Of a stretch of 64,000 nucleotides of DNA, positions 41,208 to 54,300 are shown one piece after another. The stretch is taken from positions 436,717-500,716 of the forward strand of contig CAMPET010000006.1 of assembly GCA_946803715.1 (NCBI GenBank), read 5' to 3'. The notes under the pieces are model-generated. The model ran no database searches. It was not told where the DNA came from and saw nothing but the letters and a program-made list of their open reading frames with translations. A program made the position numbers and the translations under genes. Within the stretch, counting starts at the first letter, position 1. The number at the start of each line of letters is the position of its first letter. This DNA is from Beroe ovata. Taxonomy: Eukaryota > Ctenophora > Nuda > Beroida > Beroidae.

Positions 41208-44200
41208 ATGGCTGACATCACTGACCCCAACATGGCTCGGCTTCTGGCACGTCGTGCTAAGGAGCCCGAGCCTGCCTCGATTGCCTCGTTCAGTGATGGG
41301 CGAGGTAGCCCCGACAGTCTCAACCTCTCGTTCAACACTGGCTTAGAAGAGGAGGACGAGGAGAGGAGACAGAAGATGGAGTACCTCTCGTACGAGGCAG
41401 AGACACTCGGAGACAAGAATACCGAGTTGGAGGCAGAGAATCAGAGGCTGAGGCTCCTCGTGAGAACGAGAGAGAATGATATTTTCCGGTTGAAAAACGA
41501 GTTGGACGAGTTGAAAGTGGCAACGACAGGTTTGCTCAAGGTCTCCTTGCTCAGTAAGATCGCGTCTGAAGAAAGTCAAGGTAAATCTTATGACTTCTGA
41601 ATTCATGTATAATCGTGTTTAGGTGGTGGGCTTGGTAGTGAGAAAGCAATACAACGAATAGTAGAGTTGTCCAAGAAAAACAGAGATTTAATCAGTCAAC
41701 TTGAGGCTGAAAAGAATAACACACGGAAATTATCAACGAAGTTGAACAACGTCAATAACCAGGTTGATGGCAGTTAACTGTTTCTGATTAGCGATTTAGT
41801 CTGCTCTCTCTGTAACTGGAGTTTCTTATGAACTTGCACACTTTCATAAGTACACTGATTTGTTAACCACCGATCGAAGCATTTTTTGTGACCGAACTAA
41901 TGATTCAGGAGGTACAAAGAAAACTAAAGAATGCGGTGAAAGCAAAGAAAGAAGATACGGCTAGTGTTAGTATCAAACATGCGTCTCGAAATTGCCATTT
42001 GTCACATCATTGACATTTTTGTTTGGTTTGCGTAATGCGCACCGACATATATCCGTGGCGTTCGTGTTGTGAAGGCTGTGTTAAGCCGCGCGCGCCGCGC
42101 ACACTCGTTTCTTTGATATTTACTGATCTCCTCTATTGGTGGCTATGATCATTGATGAGGCAAGCCGCAAGTTGTGGTGAATCTCATGGAAAATCCTTTT
42201 AGCAGTACGGCTCCTTGATTCCCGTAGAAGCGTTTGGGCCACTATCAGAAACATGCGCAGTCATAGCACACTATATTACCCGGTCTCATTACCCTATTCA
42301 ACTACCGCGGCGATGTTAACCACCGCCATACTTCAGGAAACTCCTAGTCAAGATATAGAGAAAGCTCTGAAGGAGAAAGTCGCTACTCTCTCGGGGAAGT
42401 TGACTGAGGCGACGCATCAGTCTGATAACGTGAAGCAGGAAAACAAGCTACTCCTCAAGGTACATCACGACTATAGATAATCTGATAATAGATACACCAA
42501 CTCATGAATTGCTAGCTTTTCACGCTTGGAATGGACTCAATTACAGCAATTCTCTTGTAACTCACCTCCTATCATCAGCTTCTCCAACGAGAGGTGGGCG
42601 AGGGAGCCAATATCCAATCTATACTGGCGAACCCTAACACCTGGCGAGGCCGGGCGGAGCAAGTTGCAGTTCTACAGAGCAAGCTAGCTCACTTGAAACC
42701 AGAGGAGACGACACCAACAAAGATGGAAAAACAGCGGAAGAAGGATATCAAGACCTTGGAAAATAACCGGAAACAGCAGTTACAAGTTAGTCGAAGTCTA
42801 TCAATCGATAGTGTTTTGCTGATGTGACCAACCGAGTCGAGATAATTTCTTGGACTCATAACCACGACCTCATCAGGAATGTAAGAAGGAGATAGAAACT
42901 CTGAAGGAAGAAGTAAATCAGGGAAAGAAGAACTACGATGCAGTTAAAGCAAGGAATGCGACCTTGGGAGCTGAGATGAAGAATCTACGAGCTCAGATTG
43001 CAGCACTGGTTGATAAGGGACGGAATGATGATGCACTGATCAGCCAGCTCATTCAAGAGAAGGTAGGTACTCAGAGTGAGTTGACAGTGGTTCACTTTGA
43101 GTATGAGGCGCTTGTGTGTTCCCGTGTTGCGTGACCCAAATTCTTGCGAGTACCTTCCCATTCACAGAGAGAGAGTAGAATAGGAGGGGAGAGTGGTAAT
43201 GTACTCTCTTTTCCTGTAGGAAGACGGTAGCTGGGGTGGTGCAGATCCAGGAGACTGCACACAGCAACTAACTGAACGGGTAGAACTGCTGCAAATAACA
43301 GTCGGTCAGAAGGAGAGGCGGATATCGCAGCTGGAAGAGGAGATCACGAGAACTAGAGAAATCGCGGTATGTTATAATAGACCACCCAAATAACTGATTC
43401 CCCTCTACTGCAACTCATTCTAAGTACAACTCATTCTTTATTGATGTCATTGTACGCCCCACCCCCATAACGAAATCTCATCTAATCAAATGAATTAATG
43501 TCATGAGACAGATGTCTAACGAAATCTCATCCAAATTCCATACCAATCAAATGAACCTCGTCAGATGAACGTCCAGCCTCCCCCACGATCTGGTCCAGAC
43601 AGTGGTCCGCCCACACGGAGTGGAAGTGGCACGGTCAGCTTCGATGTGACATACCTGCTGCGTGCTGCTGAGGTGGAGAAGGATAGGCTGTTCGAACTCA
43701 ACGAGATACTCAATCAGAGGTCATTGGTTGTGCTGATTGCAATTCGGTTGTTCATGATTAATGACTGATTAATAATCAGTATAACAATATCACTGATTAA
43801 TAATCAGTATAATTAATGATTCACTTAACTAAGTGATTCACATAACTAGGTGATGTTAGCTAGGTGATTCGATGTGTAATTCAAGAATATTCCAGAATAT
43901 CTGAGTTGGAGACCGATAAGGCTGAAACGGATACACAACTGAAGAAGAACAGTCGACAGTTGATAGACCTCGAAAAACTAGTTGAAAATCTCAAGGTAGT
44001 ATGTTAAGACAGTGTCCCATGACATAAATCATTTGCCTTGTCACAAAGTATGTGCCTTGTGACACTGTATGTGCCTTGTGACACTGTATGTGCCTGGTGA
44101 CACTGTATGCGCCTTGTGACACTGTATAGTGTAATATGATAGAGTAACAACCCTCTGTTACAGTGTAAGAAGTTGCCCCGCTGTGATGGTTGCAACAAGC

Positions 44201-44590
44201 CAGCAACTCTTCTACACCCTCCTCCTAACTCCCAGTGAGTGCTAGCAGCAACAACAAGTTATCTTGGAGTGGTACTGCACATTTCATGGGTTGTACAATG
44301 TACAACTCAAGTGCATTGTATTCCGGACATTGATGTCAATTGTAAAGCCATCGAACCCACAAATTTTCTTGAACAATCATTTACATCTTCATTCTTCATG
44401 CCACTTGTTGCTAATATGTTGTTTAACGCGCAGGTTGTCCATACTCGAGGACGAGGTCGCTGTGCTCAAGTCCCACGTGGAGGCGATATCGGCAGAGCGC
44501 CAGCAAGACATGAACAAGTACAAACAAATGCTAGACCAGTGTAGACAGGTATTCATAGCCGGTATGAAGGAATTCCAGAAATCGCAGTGA
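41208..44590 (+). CDS. CCDC13: Coiled-coil protein, CCDC13-like (ciliary/centriolar satellite)
   Basis: CCDC13 is a centriolar-satellite protein needed for ciliogenesis in vertebrates. Eleven exons (41208-41580, 41623-41762, 41909-41965, 42337-42459, 42579-42785, 42877-43062, 43220-43366, 43565-43719, 43896-43995, 44164-44234, 44434-44590) join in frame to 571 residues. Almost the whole protein is heptad-type coiled coil (EYLSYEAETLGDKNTELEAE and so on). Family-like blocks are NPNTWRGRAEQVAVLQSKLA and VTYLLRAAEVEKDRLFELNE, the counterpart of the ALEVERDRLLE segment. The exon at 44164 adds CKKLPRCDGCNKPA, a compact Cys cluster. The final exon is again coiled coil and ends FIAGMKEFQKSQ. The donor at 41966 (GTTAGT) is less usual. 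Assignment rests on the W-R-G-R-A-x-Q and closing blocks. Confidence 0.75.
44037..44130. repeat. ~20-base minisatellite in a CCDC13 intron
   Basis: Four to five copies of GTGCCTTGTGACACTGTAT with few changes, between exons 9 and 10. The CACTGTA core resembles the cryptic repeats at 36937-37035 and 60100-60250. Confidence 0.88.
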
Positions 44591-46057
44591 TGCCACCCTT
44601 GTAGCTTTGTAGCAGGTGATGTTTACGTTGTTTAGATTAAACATGAACTATTCAATAGTTCATGTTAAGCTATTGAATAGCAACTTCAGATAAGTATTGT
44701 TGTTTTTGTAGAGAGGATGAACAGTTCACAAGTCTATGGCTGCCACTTGGCAGATAGAATGTCCAGATGTAAATACGTTTGATATAACATGTAACATATT
44801 ATTTATCCTGTGAAAATGTAAATAGTTCACTACACATTTTCTCATTAGCTGGTTTAATCTCGCAACACGTATAGACTGTGGAATGATGCCCTTTTCCGTG
44901 CACACTTCCTAGCCACAGTCGTTGCTATGGTAATTCTCCGTTGCTTAGTGAACTCTGACTCCGGAATAATCTATTCTTCCTGGAGAGCACTATATTTCGG
45001 CCACAACATATCCCCTTAGAAATTGCCCTACCATCGATCATGATCGATTAATTTTAACGTGAAAATGGCTGATGTCCCCATTATTATAGGTATAGAGATG
45101 TTTTGCGAGTACACGTAGTGTAAGACTGTAGTCAATGCTAGGGGAAGACGGGCCCTAGAGGCAGTTTCCCCTGATTCAGTCCTCCTAGTTTGGGGGCGGG
45201 GAGTCCCATTGTTTTGCAGTCAGCCCATTGTCCGTCGCACAATGTGCCCAATTAACGGGCCATGCACCAGATGCTACAATTAAACTAACGAATTATTATC
45301 CCGCTCATGATCATAGTCCCCGCTGCTAGACCGCTCTCACTGACACACTGCAGTGTGATACACTGCAGTGTGATGGCGATTGGCGTGGCGGCGTGCAGTA
45401 AGCAGTGTGATACACTGGCGTGCAGGCAGTAGCTCACAACTATGTGAGTCATGCTATCGTGAGATATTTAATACCTGACATTACCGCCTTCATTGGGCGC
45501 AGGCGCCCAATCTCGTTATTTTAAGTGAAGTTGCCGCACCGATATCAGCAATATTATTCGAGAATTGGACAGAAAAATGTGTTTTGAATGGATTGTAAAG
45601 TGCAGACCTTCACTATTCTTAAACTAGCTTACTAATAAGGGGTTATGATACTTGAAATTTCTTCTTCATATGATATGAAGTTATTGTTGTGATAATAAAC
45701 ATCCTGCTCTAATGGGCTGATTAACCCAATTTCTCATTAGGTAGGTATCGAAGTATCATGGCATTATAAAGGCAGTATCGAAGATTCGTCTACATTACTC
45801 ATCTCTCTGTGGTATTGCATTGTGTCTGAATGATATTAGTCTCATCAGATGCACTGATCTGCACAACCACTGTATGCTACCATGTGACATTAAACCCTGA
45901 TCACGTGACCATGGCAACAGTCACGTGATCCCCGGGTAAGAGCAATGTGACTCTCTCTCACACGCGTGACGCGCGCGCGTCATGCACCCCAGCTCATTTG
46001 CACTATCTGCACTTTGGTTTTGTATCCGCCTGATTGTAATCACCGAACACACACACC
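44591..46057. other. Intergenic region with CCDC13 3' UTR and bHLH promoter
   Basis: No gene is seen in these 1.5 kb. Two inverted copies of AACATGAACTATTCAATAG lie at 44640-44690 (hairpin). An RFX X-box-like GTTGCTATGGTAAT is at about 44922-44935. A tandem CACTGCAGTGTGATA is at 45345-45415. CpG-rich sequence (ACGCGTGACGCGCGCG) at 45960-45985 precedes the bHLH start. Confidence 0.5.
45897..45935 (+). promoter_or_regulatory. Paired E-boxes flanking an X-box-like half-site
   Basis: Two TCACGTGA palindromes (class B E-boxes) lie 21 bases apart, with CCATGGCAAC (an RFX half-site) between them. They sit about 130 bases upstream of the start codon of the bHLH-zipper gene. Factors with the same basic-region code bind CACGTG, so self-regulation is possible. 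Confidence 0.6.
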
Positions 46058-49000
46058 ATGTTGCTCACATCTGCGGCAGACAGTACTGTAGTCATGCACA
46101 ACAAGTTCGCCAACTTCGCGGACTATAACGTTCCGCCGAACTTATCGAGTATCGTGGGGCAGTCCCCGAACATCGTATCGCGGAATTTGGAGGTAAACCT
46201 GGGTGAGGTGAGCAGCACTACGGATATCCTGCCCTCTCCACCACCCGTCAAATCTGAGAGAGATGGGTATGTGAACGTGTGTCAACACATACCACACGGC
46301 GACGGACCAGTCTCGATCAAACGAGATCCGGAGCAGCAACAAATCCCGTATTCTGCCACATCCCTGCACAGCGCGGCTTTCTTCAACCCGCAGTCCCTGA
46401 GTCAGAGCATGCAGCCCTTTTACCAGAATCCCGTGACGGGGAGCTGTGCTACTCAATACCAGCCGCCACCAACTCCCGCGCAGTTCAATAGGAGTGGCTT
46501 TCCCGCCGCCATGTACCCAGTGCAGCAGTTCTCAACAGCAGCTGCAGACACTCTGTCATCCCTCATATCACAGCAGGACCACCACAACTACCAGACACAG
46601 CAACAGCGGGAGATGACTATGTCCGCGGACTTGGCGGCAGCCGGGGCTGTTGCCGCAGCAGCGGCTAGAGCCAGGGCGGTCGGCGGTGGCGTCCAGGAAG
46701 AGCAGGTGATGAGTCAGCAGCGAGCAAGCCGGAGACAGATGCACAAGATTTGTGAGCAGAAAAGAAGAGATGGTTTGAAAACTGCCATGGAAACACTCAA
46801 GATGACGATTCCTGGGTGTAGCATTCTATCCGACCAGTCACAACAGAACATACTCCTCAAAGGTAAGATTGCATGTTACCATTACAATTACAAATACTAT
46901 AGTTTAACATTACAATTTCGTCTAACTCAATGATAATATTTTTGGCTAAAATAATATCTTCGTCTAAAATAATATTCTCCATATTAGGGTAGTTTGTCGA
47001 CTCTAGTCATAAGAAGTACGACCATTGAAGCACTGCCACCATGCAGTATAACGAACTACGCATCTCGTTTATGAGTCCGCGATCAGTTTAAACACTAGCT
47101 ACTCAAGCCATACTATAGCACCAGCAGTTCTCTGTTCCAGTGTGAAAATCACTGCTCATTACAAACCAATTATAAGATGTTACGGCTCACTCATGACACT
47201 CCACGCGACCTTTTCGAGATCCATTTTTTCCATGACACATTCTTCCCTTGCACTGGTCTGGGTTCATTTGGCAGATAAGACATGGTTCGATGTGTGCTGT
47301 ATTGATGTTATTTTGGCATCTTTTTATTAATGCAGGGCAATTAATGCGCATGCAATTGTCTAATTTGAAGAAATTGTGGCTTTTCCGCAAACTTTATCCT
47401 AACGAGGGTATGAGACGGCCCCACTCGTTACGCCTCCAATTAGATGTATCACCTGATCCAGTGCTTGTTTGTGATTGGCCCAATTTCTCCACATAGTCAT
47501 CCCTGATTGGGCAGTATACTTGCATGGGTAAGAGTACATTGAGTGGTAATATTATGAAGGTTATTACATATTGCACATCCTAATTAATTGTCCAATGGGC
47601 AATGGCACACCAAATACACACCCACACACACACGCACCCACACACACACACACACAGACACAGACACCGACACAGTACACAAACACATACACACACACAC
47701 TCACGTCCAACACACACACACAGACGCACACAAACACATACACACAGTACACACATACACACACACACACACACTTAAGAGAGGTCCAGCACCCTCAGGC
47801 TACGCAGCATACTTTATGGTGGGGAAGTTAATATCATTAACATTTCACAGCCTCACTATAGTTGCTGTATATTGAGTAGAGGGCAACCAATCCTCCGCCT
47901 CCTCTCCCAGCCCTCCACCAATAGCAATACATCATCCACCCTCCATTGTAATCATGTATGCTTGCCCCCGCGCCACCAATATAAACCCGTATTACTTTGA
48001 AATCTCGGCAAGTGGGTTTAGCATTTGATTGACTGTGGTGAACGTATAGCGGTACTTGAGCCACTGAAAACTGGAGAGTGAAACAATGCGGGACAATTGC
48101 AATCAATACTGTTTGGTTTTCTTGATTTTCAGGAAATTTTCTTAATTATCAGATATTCCTGGCTGATTATTATTGCATTTCGAAGGTCCGTGAGCCAGTT
48201 CCCTATAGATTTCCCCATAGAAAATTAGGTGTTATTAGTATAGAGATCTAAAAAGACTCACTAGACAGAAAAAAACACGAAGTGGGGACGTTTTACTGGC
48301 ATACCTCTCCAAGAAACCTTAACAACATCGAACCCCACAGTGTCTATCTTGATCTTGGTCGACATTTCGCCATCAATTAAATCAAATTCTCTGCTACACT
48401 TTTAGATAGAATTCTCAAATTAGAGTGAGCAATGTAATTACTTGGGCAGGTGAGTCTTTTAGTTCATATTGCCATTGAAAGGCCGCCGAATATGGTAGGT
48501 AAGTAGCAGCTGCCTCTACTAAATCAATAATACAGCACGTGGATAATACTGCGGGTTGCATGCGCGCCACATGTGTGTGTGTGTGTGTGTGTNNNNNNNN
48601 NNNNNNNNNNNNNNNNNNNNNNNNNNNNNNNNNNNNNNNNNNNNNNNNNNNTGTGTGTGTGTGTGCAACAGATGGGGTTGTGGGCATAGTTCCCATTTGT
48701 CCACGGGGGTTGAGAGGTGTGAAATATACTCGATACCCTCCTCCCTGAGTCTACAGGACATTTGTTTTGATCATGTAATTCCTGCTTACAAAGACCCTCC
48801 TTTAATTATGCACGTGCACTTGTGTCAGGAGTTGAGTCAGTAGTTCTGTACATTACACACGTGCACGTTCCTTTCATATGTCACCTTCCCTATGTGTCGT
48901 AACCACTGGGTACGGACACACTCGATCTAACCTTCTCTTCGTCAAAAATTCTAGCAGAATACTATGATTATGGGAATTTTTATGTGATTTCAGTACGTGA

Positions 49001-49775
49001 TTTGATTTCAGTAATTGATTTGTAAGCATTGACAACAAAGCCGAGCTTAATTGAATTGACAATTGCGGGCGAAATCCTCTCAATTAACCGCCGATATTTT
49101 CAGCTTATCAGTTTGTATGCGACCTCGTGAGAAAGCAGCAGTCAAACAATGCGGTGAGTTGAGACCAAATATTGGGACACATAGAAATTCGCGATACTCA
49201 CTCTTTTGAGAAATGACACATTATGCATACAATGTTTTAGGTATTCTATCTCAAAATGCCTGGATTTGTCAAACCTTGATTCGGAATCCGGGGGTTTGTA
49301 AATGTAATAAAATAATAACCTATATGGTTTAAGTACGCAATATACACACAAAAGATCATGATGTATGTCTTGGGTTATAAATTGATCTATTGTCAGTACT
49401 CAATAATCCTGCCACAGAGTGTAGCTGTTGATATAAGTGCGAATTACACGTCTGTTCATGACATCCCATGCTCATTTCATCTTGAACCCCGGCCCAGGTT
49501 ATCGAAGAATTGAGGAATGTCAAGGAAAAGAACGACGTTATGCAGGCTGAGATAGAGTTCTTCAAGGAAGAGTACAAGAAGTTGAGGTGAGGCTAAAGAA
49601 AAGATTGTCATATTGAAATATAATTCACATGATTTATCATCCAGTTATGCAGTTTCCATACTGATTACTGGTAACTTTGACCAACAACTGATTATTATCT
49701 TACAGTTCTGTGTCAATGAATGTGTCAAGTAACATGACCATCATGGAACCTGACTCCACTGGTTCAATCCCCTGA
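46058..49775 (+). CDS. bHLH-leucine-zipper transcription factor, Mondo/MLX-like
   Basis: Four exons (46058-46862, 49104-49153, 49498-49586, 49706-49775) join in frame to 337 residues. The first 220 residues are Gln/Pro/Ser/Ala-rich, a likely transactivation region. The basic region QRASRRQMHKICEQKRRDGL has the H-x3-E-x2-RR code for CACGTG binding, and its E-Q-K-R-R resembles Mondo/MLX. Helix 1 is KTAMETLKMTIPG. Helix 2 falls on the tiny second exon (LLKAYQFVCDLVRKQQ). The zipper is on exon 3 (VIEELRNVKEKNDVMQAEIE). The last exon is a short Ser/Met tail ending GSIP. Splitting helix 2 on a 50-base exon behind a 2.2 kb intron means automated callers may truncate this gene. Intron 1 holds a (CA)n array and the assembly gap. 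Family placement within class B bHLHZ is inference. Confidence 0.8.
47617..47775. repeat. (CA)n compound microsatellite
   Basis: About 160 bases of ACAC with CACGCACC, ACAGACAC and ATACAC interruptions, inside intron 1 of the bHLH-zipper gene. Confidence 0.95.
48574..48665. repeat. (TG)n tract containing an assembly gap
   Basis: GTGTGTGT flanks a run of about 59 Ns at 48593-48651. The gap is almost surely an unresolved extension of the dinucleotide repeat. Confidence 0.9.
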
Positions 49776-51370
49776 GGAGTGGTTCACGTCAACCACCCAG
49801 GTTAGACATATGGGATATTCACCCAGTAGTATATCAGCAGTGGTATATCAGCTGCTACCTGATCCACCTACACGGCTTGTGAGATTAGTGAAGCAGTTTT
49901 AACATTTTTCTAATCCGACCAGATGTACTGTCGGAGACCAAGCAGAACAGATGAACGACTAAAGTCACTGACTATTATAGCTGTAGTCAGCGTCACTCTT
50001 AAGCAAAATCCAGCTCATATAACAACAGTATGCAGATACATTTGTTATCAGATACATATTCGGAAAGAAGGAAATTTCATTAAAGAGGAATTGCCAACCA
50101 AAGGAAAGGAGAATTTCTTTGTACTATATAGCTAGACTTTTTTCATACATCAGCGATCATGTTTTGAACGAGCTTCAACATGGGACATGACGACCCAAAC
50201 CACTTATTGAAACTAATATCGAATGTGTTTGAGATGATGACGCATTGGTTCGCGATTTTTGTAAAGTTGATTCTATGTTTCATGTATTGTAAATACTATT
50301 CAATTAAGTCTATGACTATGAGTTGGTGTTAACTTGAGCATTATAAATAACTTCTCAATCATTTTTAAACTACATGTTATTGTTACAAATTGTTGCCATT
50401 AATGTTGATACGATGACGGAGGTCGGAAGAACGGGCGCGGAATTTCGGTTGTGGACGAGCCCATGGGGCCGCGGTGGGCATGGGGTGCCGAATGCCCATG
50501 CGCGCACCGCTGAACCACCTGGCACGCGCGCCTGACTCTCTACAAAGTCGAGCGGCTTCAGCTCTTGATTATTTGGAGTACATTGTGACAGTGTGACACA
50601 GTGCGGGTCACGGAATGTTTTAGCATAAATTTTGCAAGATATTACCCGAATCTTGGAAGATTAACAATTAAAAACAGTTGTGGTCCATGAATAGAGCTGA
50701 CTTGGTCTAAATTCAGCTTGTCAAAAATGTACAATGTAGATTTTTCGACAGTTCTCCAAAGCCGAGACATCATTGACCATTGACCCTACAACATGGCTAT
50801 TTTTATCAAATATTCATTCATAAAGTGATTGGAACAAGAATGAGAATTTGGCGTACGTAAATGAGGTCAAAACGAGCATCTTGGAAACAAAAACGCTTCA
50901 CATTTCTCCAAAAGTTACTATAAACCTATGGCGATCAAGCTTGGTCCTGGATAGTACTGAAAAATATCGGGAGCAACCTAGCAACGAAGTCAATTTCTTT
51001 GAATACTGAGCCTGGCGTCTGCACGGAGGTTATCGAGCCTCTTTGGCAGTTTCGGTGTTCTGATAAATTATTAGTCTCCAGCTCAAATGTGAAACTATGA
51101 AATGGAATGATACGTGACTGGCTCATACCTATTTAACGCATGAGGATGTGTCAAAAGTAGTTGGAATACAGCGGAAACAGTTGAAGAAAATTGTTACATC
51201 ACACTTATTCGGTGCTTATTGCCCGAATTTCACTCGACTTCGCCTCGATACGAGAAATATGGCCAAATACGCACCTCATAGGTGTGATGTAACAATACAT
51301 TATTCGTCAGGCTTTTAGTTCACAGAGATGAATTCTCGCTTTCTGCTCACCGGACCCATTGTTCCCAGTC
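49776..51370. other. Intergenic region downstream of the bHLH gene
   Basis: No supported gene. A GC-rich patch at 50425-50535 (GGGCGCGGAATT, GGGGCCGCGGTGGGC, ATGCGCGCACC) stands out in AT-rich surroundings. A MITE copy lies at 51131-51296, close to the 3' end of the receptor gene. Confidence 0.5.
51131..51296. mobile_element. MITE-like element, copy 2
   Basis: The hairpin part 51190-51296 starts ATTGTTACATCACACTTATT and ends ATAGGTGTGATGTAACAAT, with the shared internal GAGAAATATGGCCAAATACG. The upstream ~60 bases (GCATGAGGATGTGTCAAAAG) also match copy 1 in ACADS intron 1. It sits 75 bases beyond the receptor stop codon. Confidence 0.8.
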
Positions 51371-54300
51371 TCACTTGGGCATAGGCACCATTTCTAGATC
51401 AGGAACTTTCCGTTGCACTCTTTTCTTCATGAAATTGATTGGTCGCCAAAAGCTTTCCCTAATAAAGTTATCATAGATGAGAGGATTCAAGCATGAGTTG
51501 ATAGGCAGAATGACAATCGAAAAGACAGAATAAAGAAATGTAGCATCAATGACTTCCAGCGAATGAAGGAGACATGTCACCAGGAAGGGAATCCAGCACA
51601 GGAAATCTGTAATAATGATTCTCGTTATGTTTCTTTGAAGACGACGAGCTTGTTCGTTAATCGCATTGTCAACTCCGTTTCTGCCCATCATTTTTCGGAG
51701 AGCTTTGCTGGACTTTGAGGCAGTTATGTTGATGAAGCAGTAGCATACACTAATCACCGTTACGCATGTTGAGTTTACGACTATAATAGTCCAAACAAAC
51801 AGCTTCTGTGGATCATCGCTCTTCACAAAGAACTTGAACAAACAGACACCATCATTTCCATAAAAGTGGACTTTACTACTCTTTATTCTGCCATAATCTT
51901 GGGAGAACATAAGATAAAGGAGATTCTGGATAGTATTCCAAGTTAATGAAGGACTCTTGATTTTTCCAAAGTATGCTCTCAACACTTTGATATGATCAAT
52001 TTTGCTCCCTGAACCTATGAACAAACTTATCTCCTTGTACGTCATGCCATTGACCATAAGGTCTTCAAGCGAATCTAATATTGGAGAAAATGCAATTAGT
52101 ATAGAAATAAGAAAGGTCAACCCTGCCACAATCCAAGGTGTTCTTCTACGAAATCTCATCTGATCAGTCTGCATGCCCTTGATACTTATTGCCCGGAAAA
52201 TGCTGAGAATAGCCATCGAAAAAAGGGACAAAGTCGACCCAATTGTGTTTATAATCCCTAAATAAGCACAAGAATCACTAGAAAGCCATTGGAATTGCTT
52301 TTCGCAGTAATCTTCCGAAAACGAGAAGTCATAGGATGATATTATTAAGAGGTAAAGTCCAACCAACAAGTCTCCCAGATTGATCAAAATTGAAAAAACT
52401 CTATTTGCAAGAGCTGCATCTTTTTTACCCTTAATCGTTTTGATTCCTCTACATAATGACACCGAATTGAACAAGACCGCACAAACACCAATGGCCCAGG
52501 CGGAGACTTTCAATGGCATCCCTGACAAAATTTGCTTACCACAATCGTCATTGCACTCGTCAGACTTATCCGGACAATCAACAACCTTATCGCACTTCTT
52601 AACAAGAGGAATGTAAAATTTAGTCTCAGTACATCGGAAATGGTTTCTACAACTTGCTTCATCGGAATCATCTCCACAATCGTCTACCAAATCACACACT
52701 TGATCAAAGCTAATACATTTTTCATTGCCACATTGGAAAAAATGATTGTGAAACCGATCTTTCTCATTCTGCTTAACAGCAAATGTAAGGAACGTGTTTT
52801 CGGCCAAAGTAAACACCTTATTAGGGACGTTGGGACAAGAGTCGTGCTTCAGTGGTTTCAGGGGACACTTTGAGCTCGAACAATGGCCAGAGCAGCTGAG
52901 AAGGACGAATATTTCCCCATAGACGTGTGCACAGTTTACTGTCTTATTTGGAAGGGTGAGGCTTATATCAGGTACTCCAAGCACCATGCTATTGGGCACT
53001 GCTATACTCTTCCTTACACATGGTTCGGAAATGTGCTGAATTTTTTCCATGCCAGGCAAGCAGTAAAGCAAAAACCGAAACCCCATATAGTGGACACATT
53101 CTTTTGCTAGCTTAGGCACGCCTCTCGAAGCTTGGCAAACTGCATCTTCTCCCCTGCAACCAATCTTTCCATCGCAAAAACTATTTAATTCAACATAGTC
53201 CAATGATCCTTGTTGGCAAAAGAACACGTTAGTACACGAGCTGTTGTCAACAACACGTCTAGTTTTGTGGGAGAGCTTGCAGACAGGCCATACATTGACT
53301 GATTCATCTTCATTTTGCTTGCAATCTGACACGCCATCAAGGATCCACGACAGTGGTATCTGGAGAGGTTCCTCATTCCCCTGAACATATTGCCGGTTAC
53401 ACCTTACAGCAAGAACATTATCACACAGACGAGCAGTTTCATCGCTATTGTCTTGGCAGTCTGATCTTCCATTGCACATGAGGTGTTTGTGGACCACACA
53501 TTCGACAGAGGAACTGACACACTGTATATCGAGACTGTCATCGCAAACATTCCTCCTATCAGTCAACCTTTCATCACAAATAATTCCCCTTGATACAGTG
53601 GTTGGATACCCTCCAACAGCACATTCCAGAACGCCGCGCTCAGGATCAGTGCAGTTGAGTTGGTCCTCGAATTCCGAACAAAATGACCTTTTATGTCCTT
53701 TCGGGGTCAGCTCCAATGGACCACACCTTAGATAAGAAGGAATAGGGTAATAGTAAATGCTTGGCGTATTGTCAGATATAGTAAGTCTTCTGCATTTGGA
53801 AGCCAATCTTGAGGAAGATGCAGAGGTAACTTGACAAAATTTTTCGTCAGCAAAGTTATCACATTGTGCTTGTGAGTCGCATATCTGGGATGCCACAAGA
53901 TAAATCCTCCACCCTCCAGAATCGCACCACAGTCCATACGCAACGCCATTACACTGAGCCTCATCAACACAGTTTTGTGCATCTTGACACACCATGTCAC
54001 AGGAGAATGGCCGAACATCCAGGTTTTTTTCACCTAACCACAGGCGACAATTGTCTGGATCAAGAGAAGGCTTACAATCAATGGAGTGAAGACCGTCACT
54101 CCCATCACTTTCAAGCAATGTCTTGCATTCTGTCTTCAAGGAATATCTATATACTGATGATTGGTCATTAGCTCCGCGATCTTTGCAAATGATTTCATCA
54201 CATAGCAATCCGGATCTTGCAAGAATATTGGTGCGGTCCGAAATACCGCATGGCTGATAACTCCTGGGATCATTGCTACATTCCTTGCTGATAAATGAAT

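Noticed and set aside
47564-47875. Cys/Val- and Thr/His-rich frames
   Set aside because: Translation of the (CA)n microsatellite.
50425-50535. tRNA or small structured RNA in a GC-rich patch
   Set aside because: No A-box/B-box pair or cloverleaf could be traced by eye.
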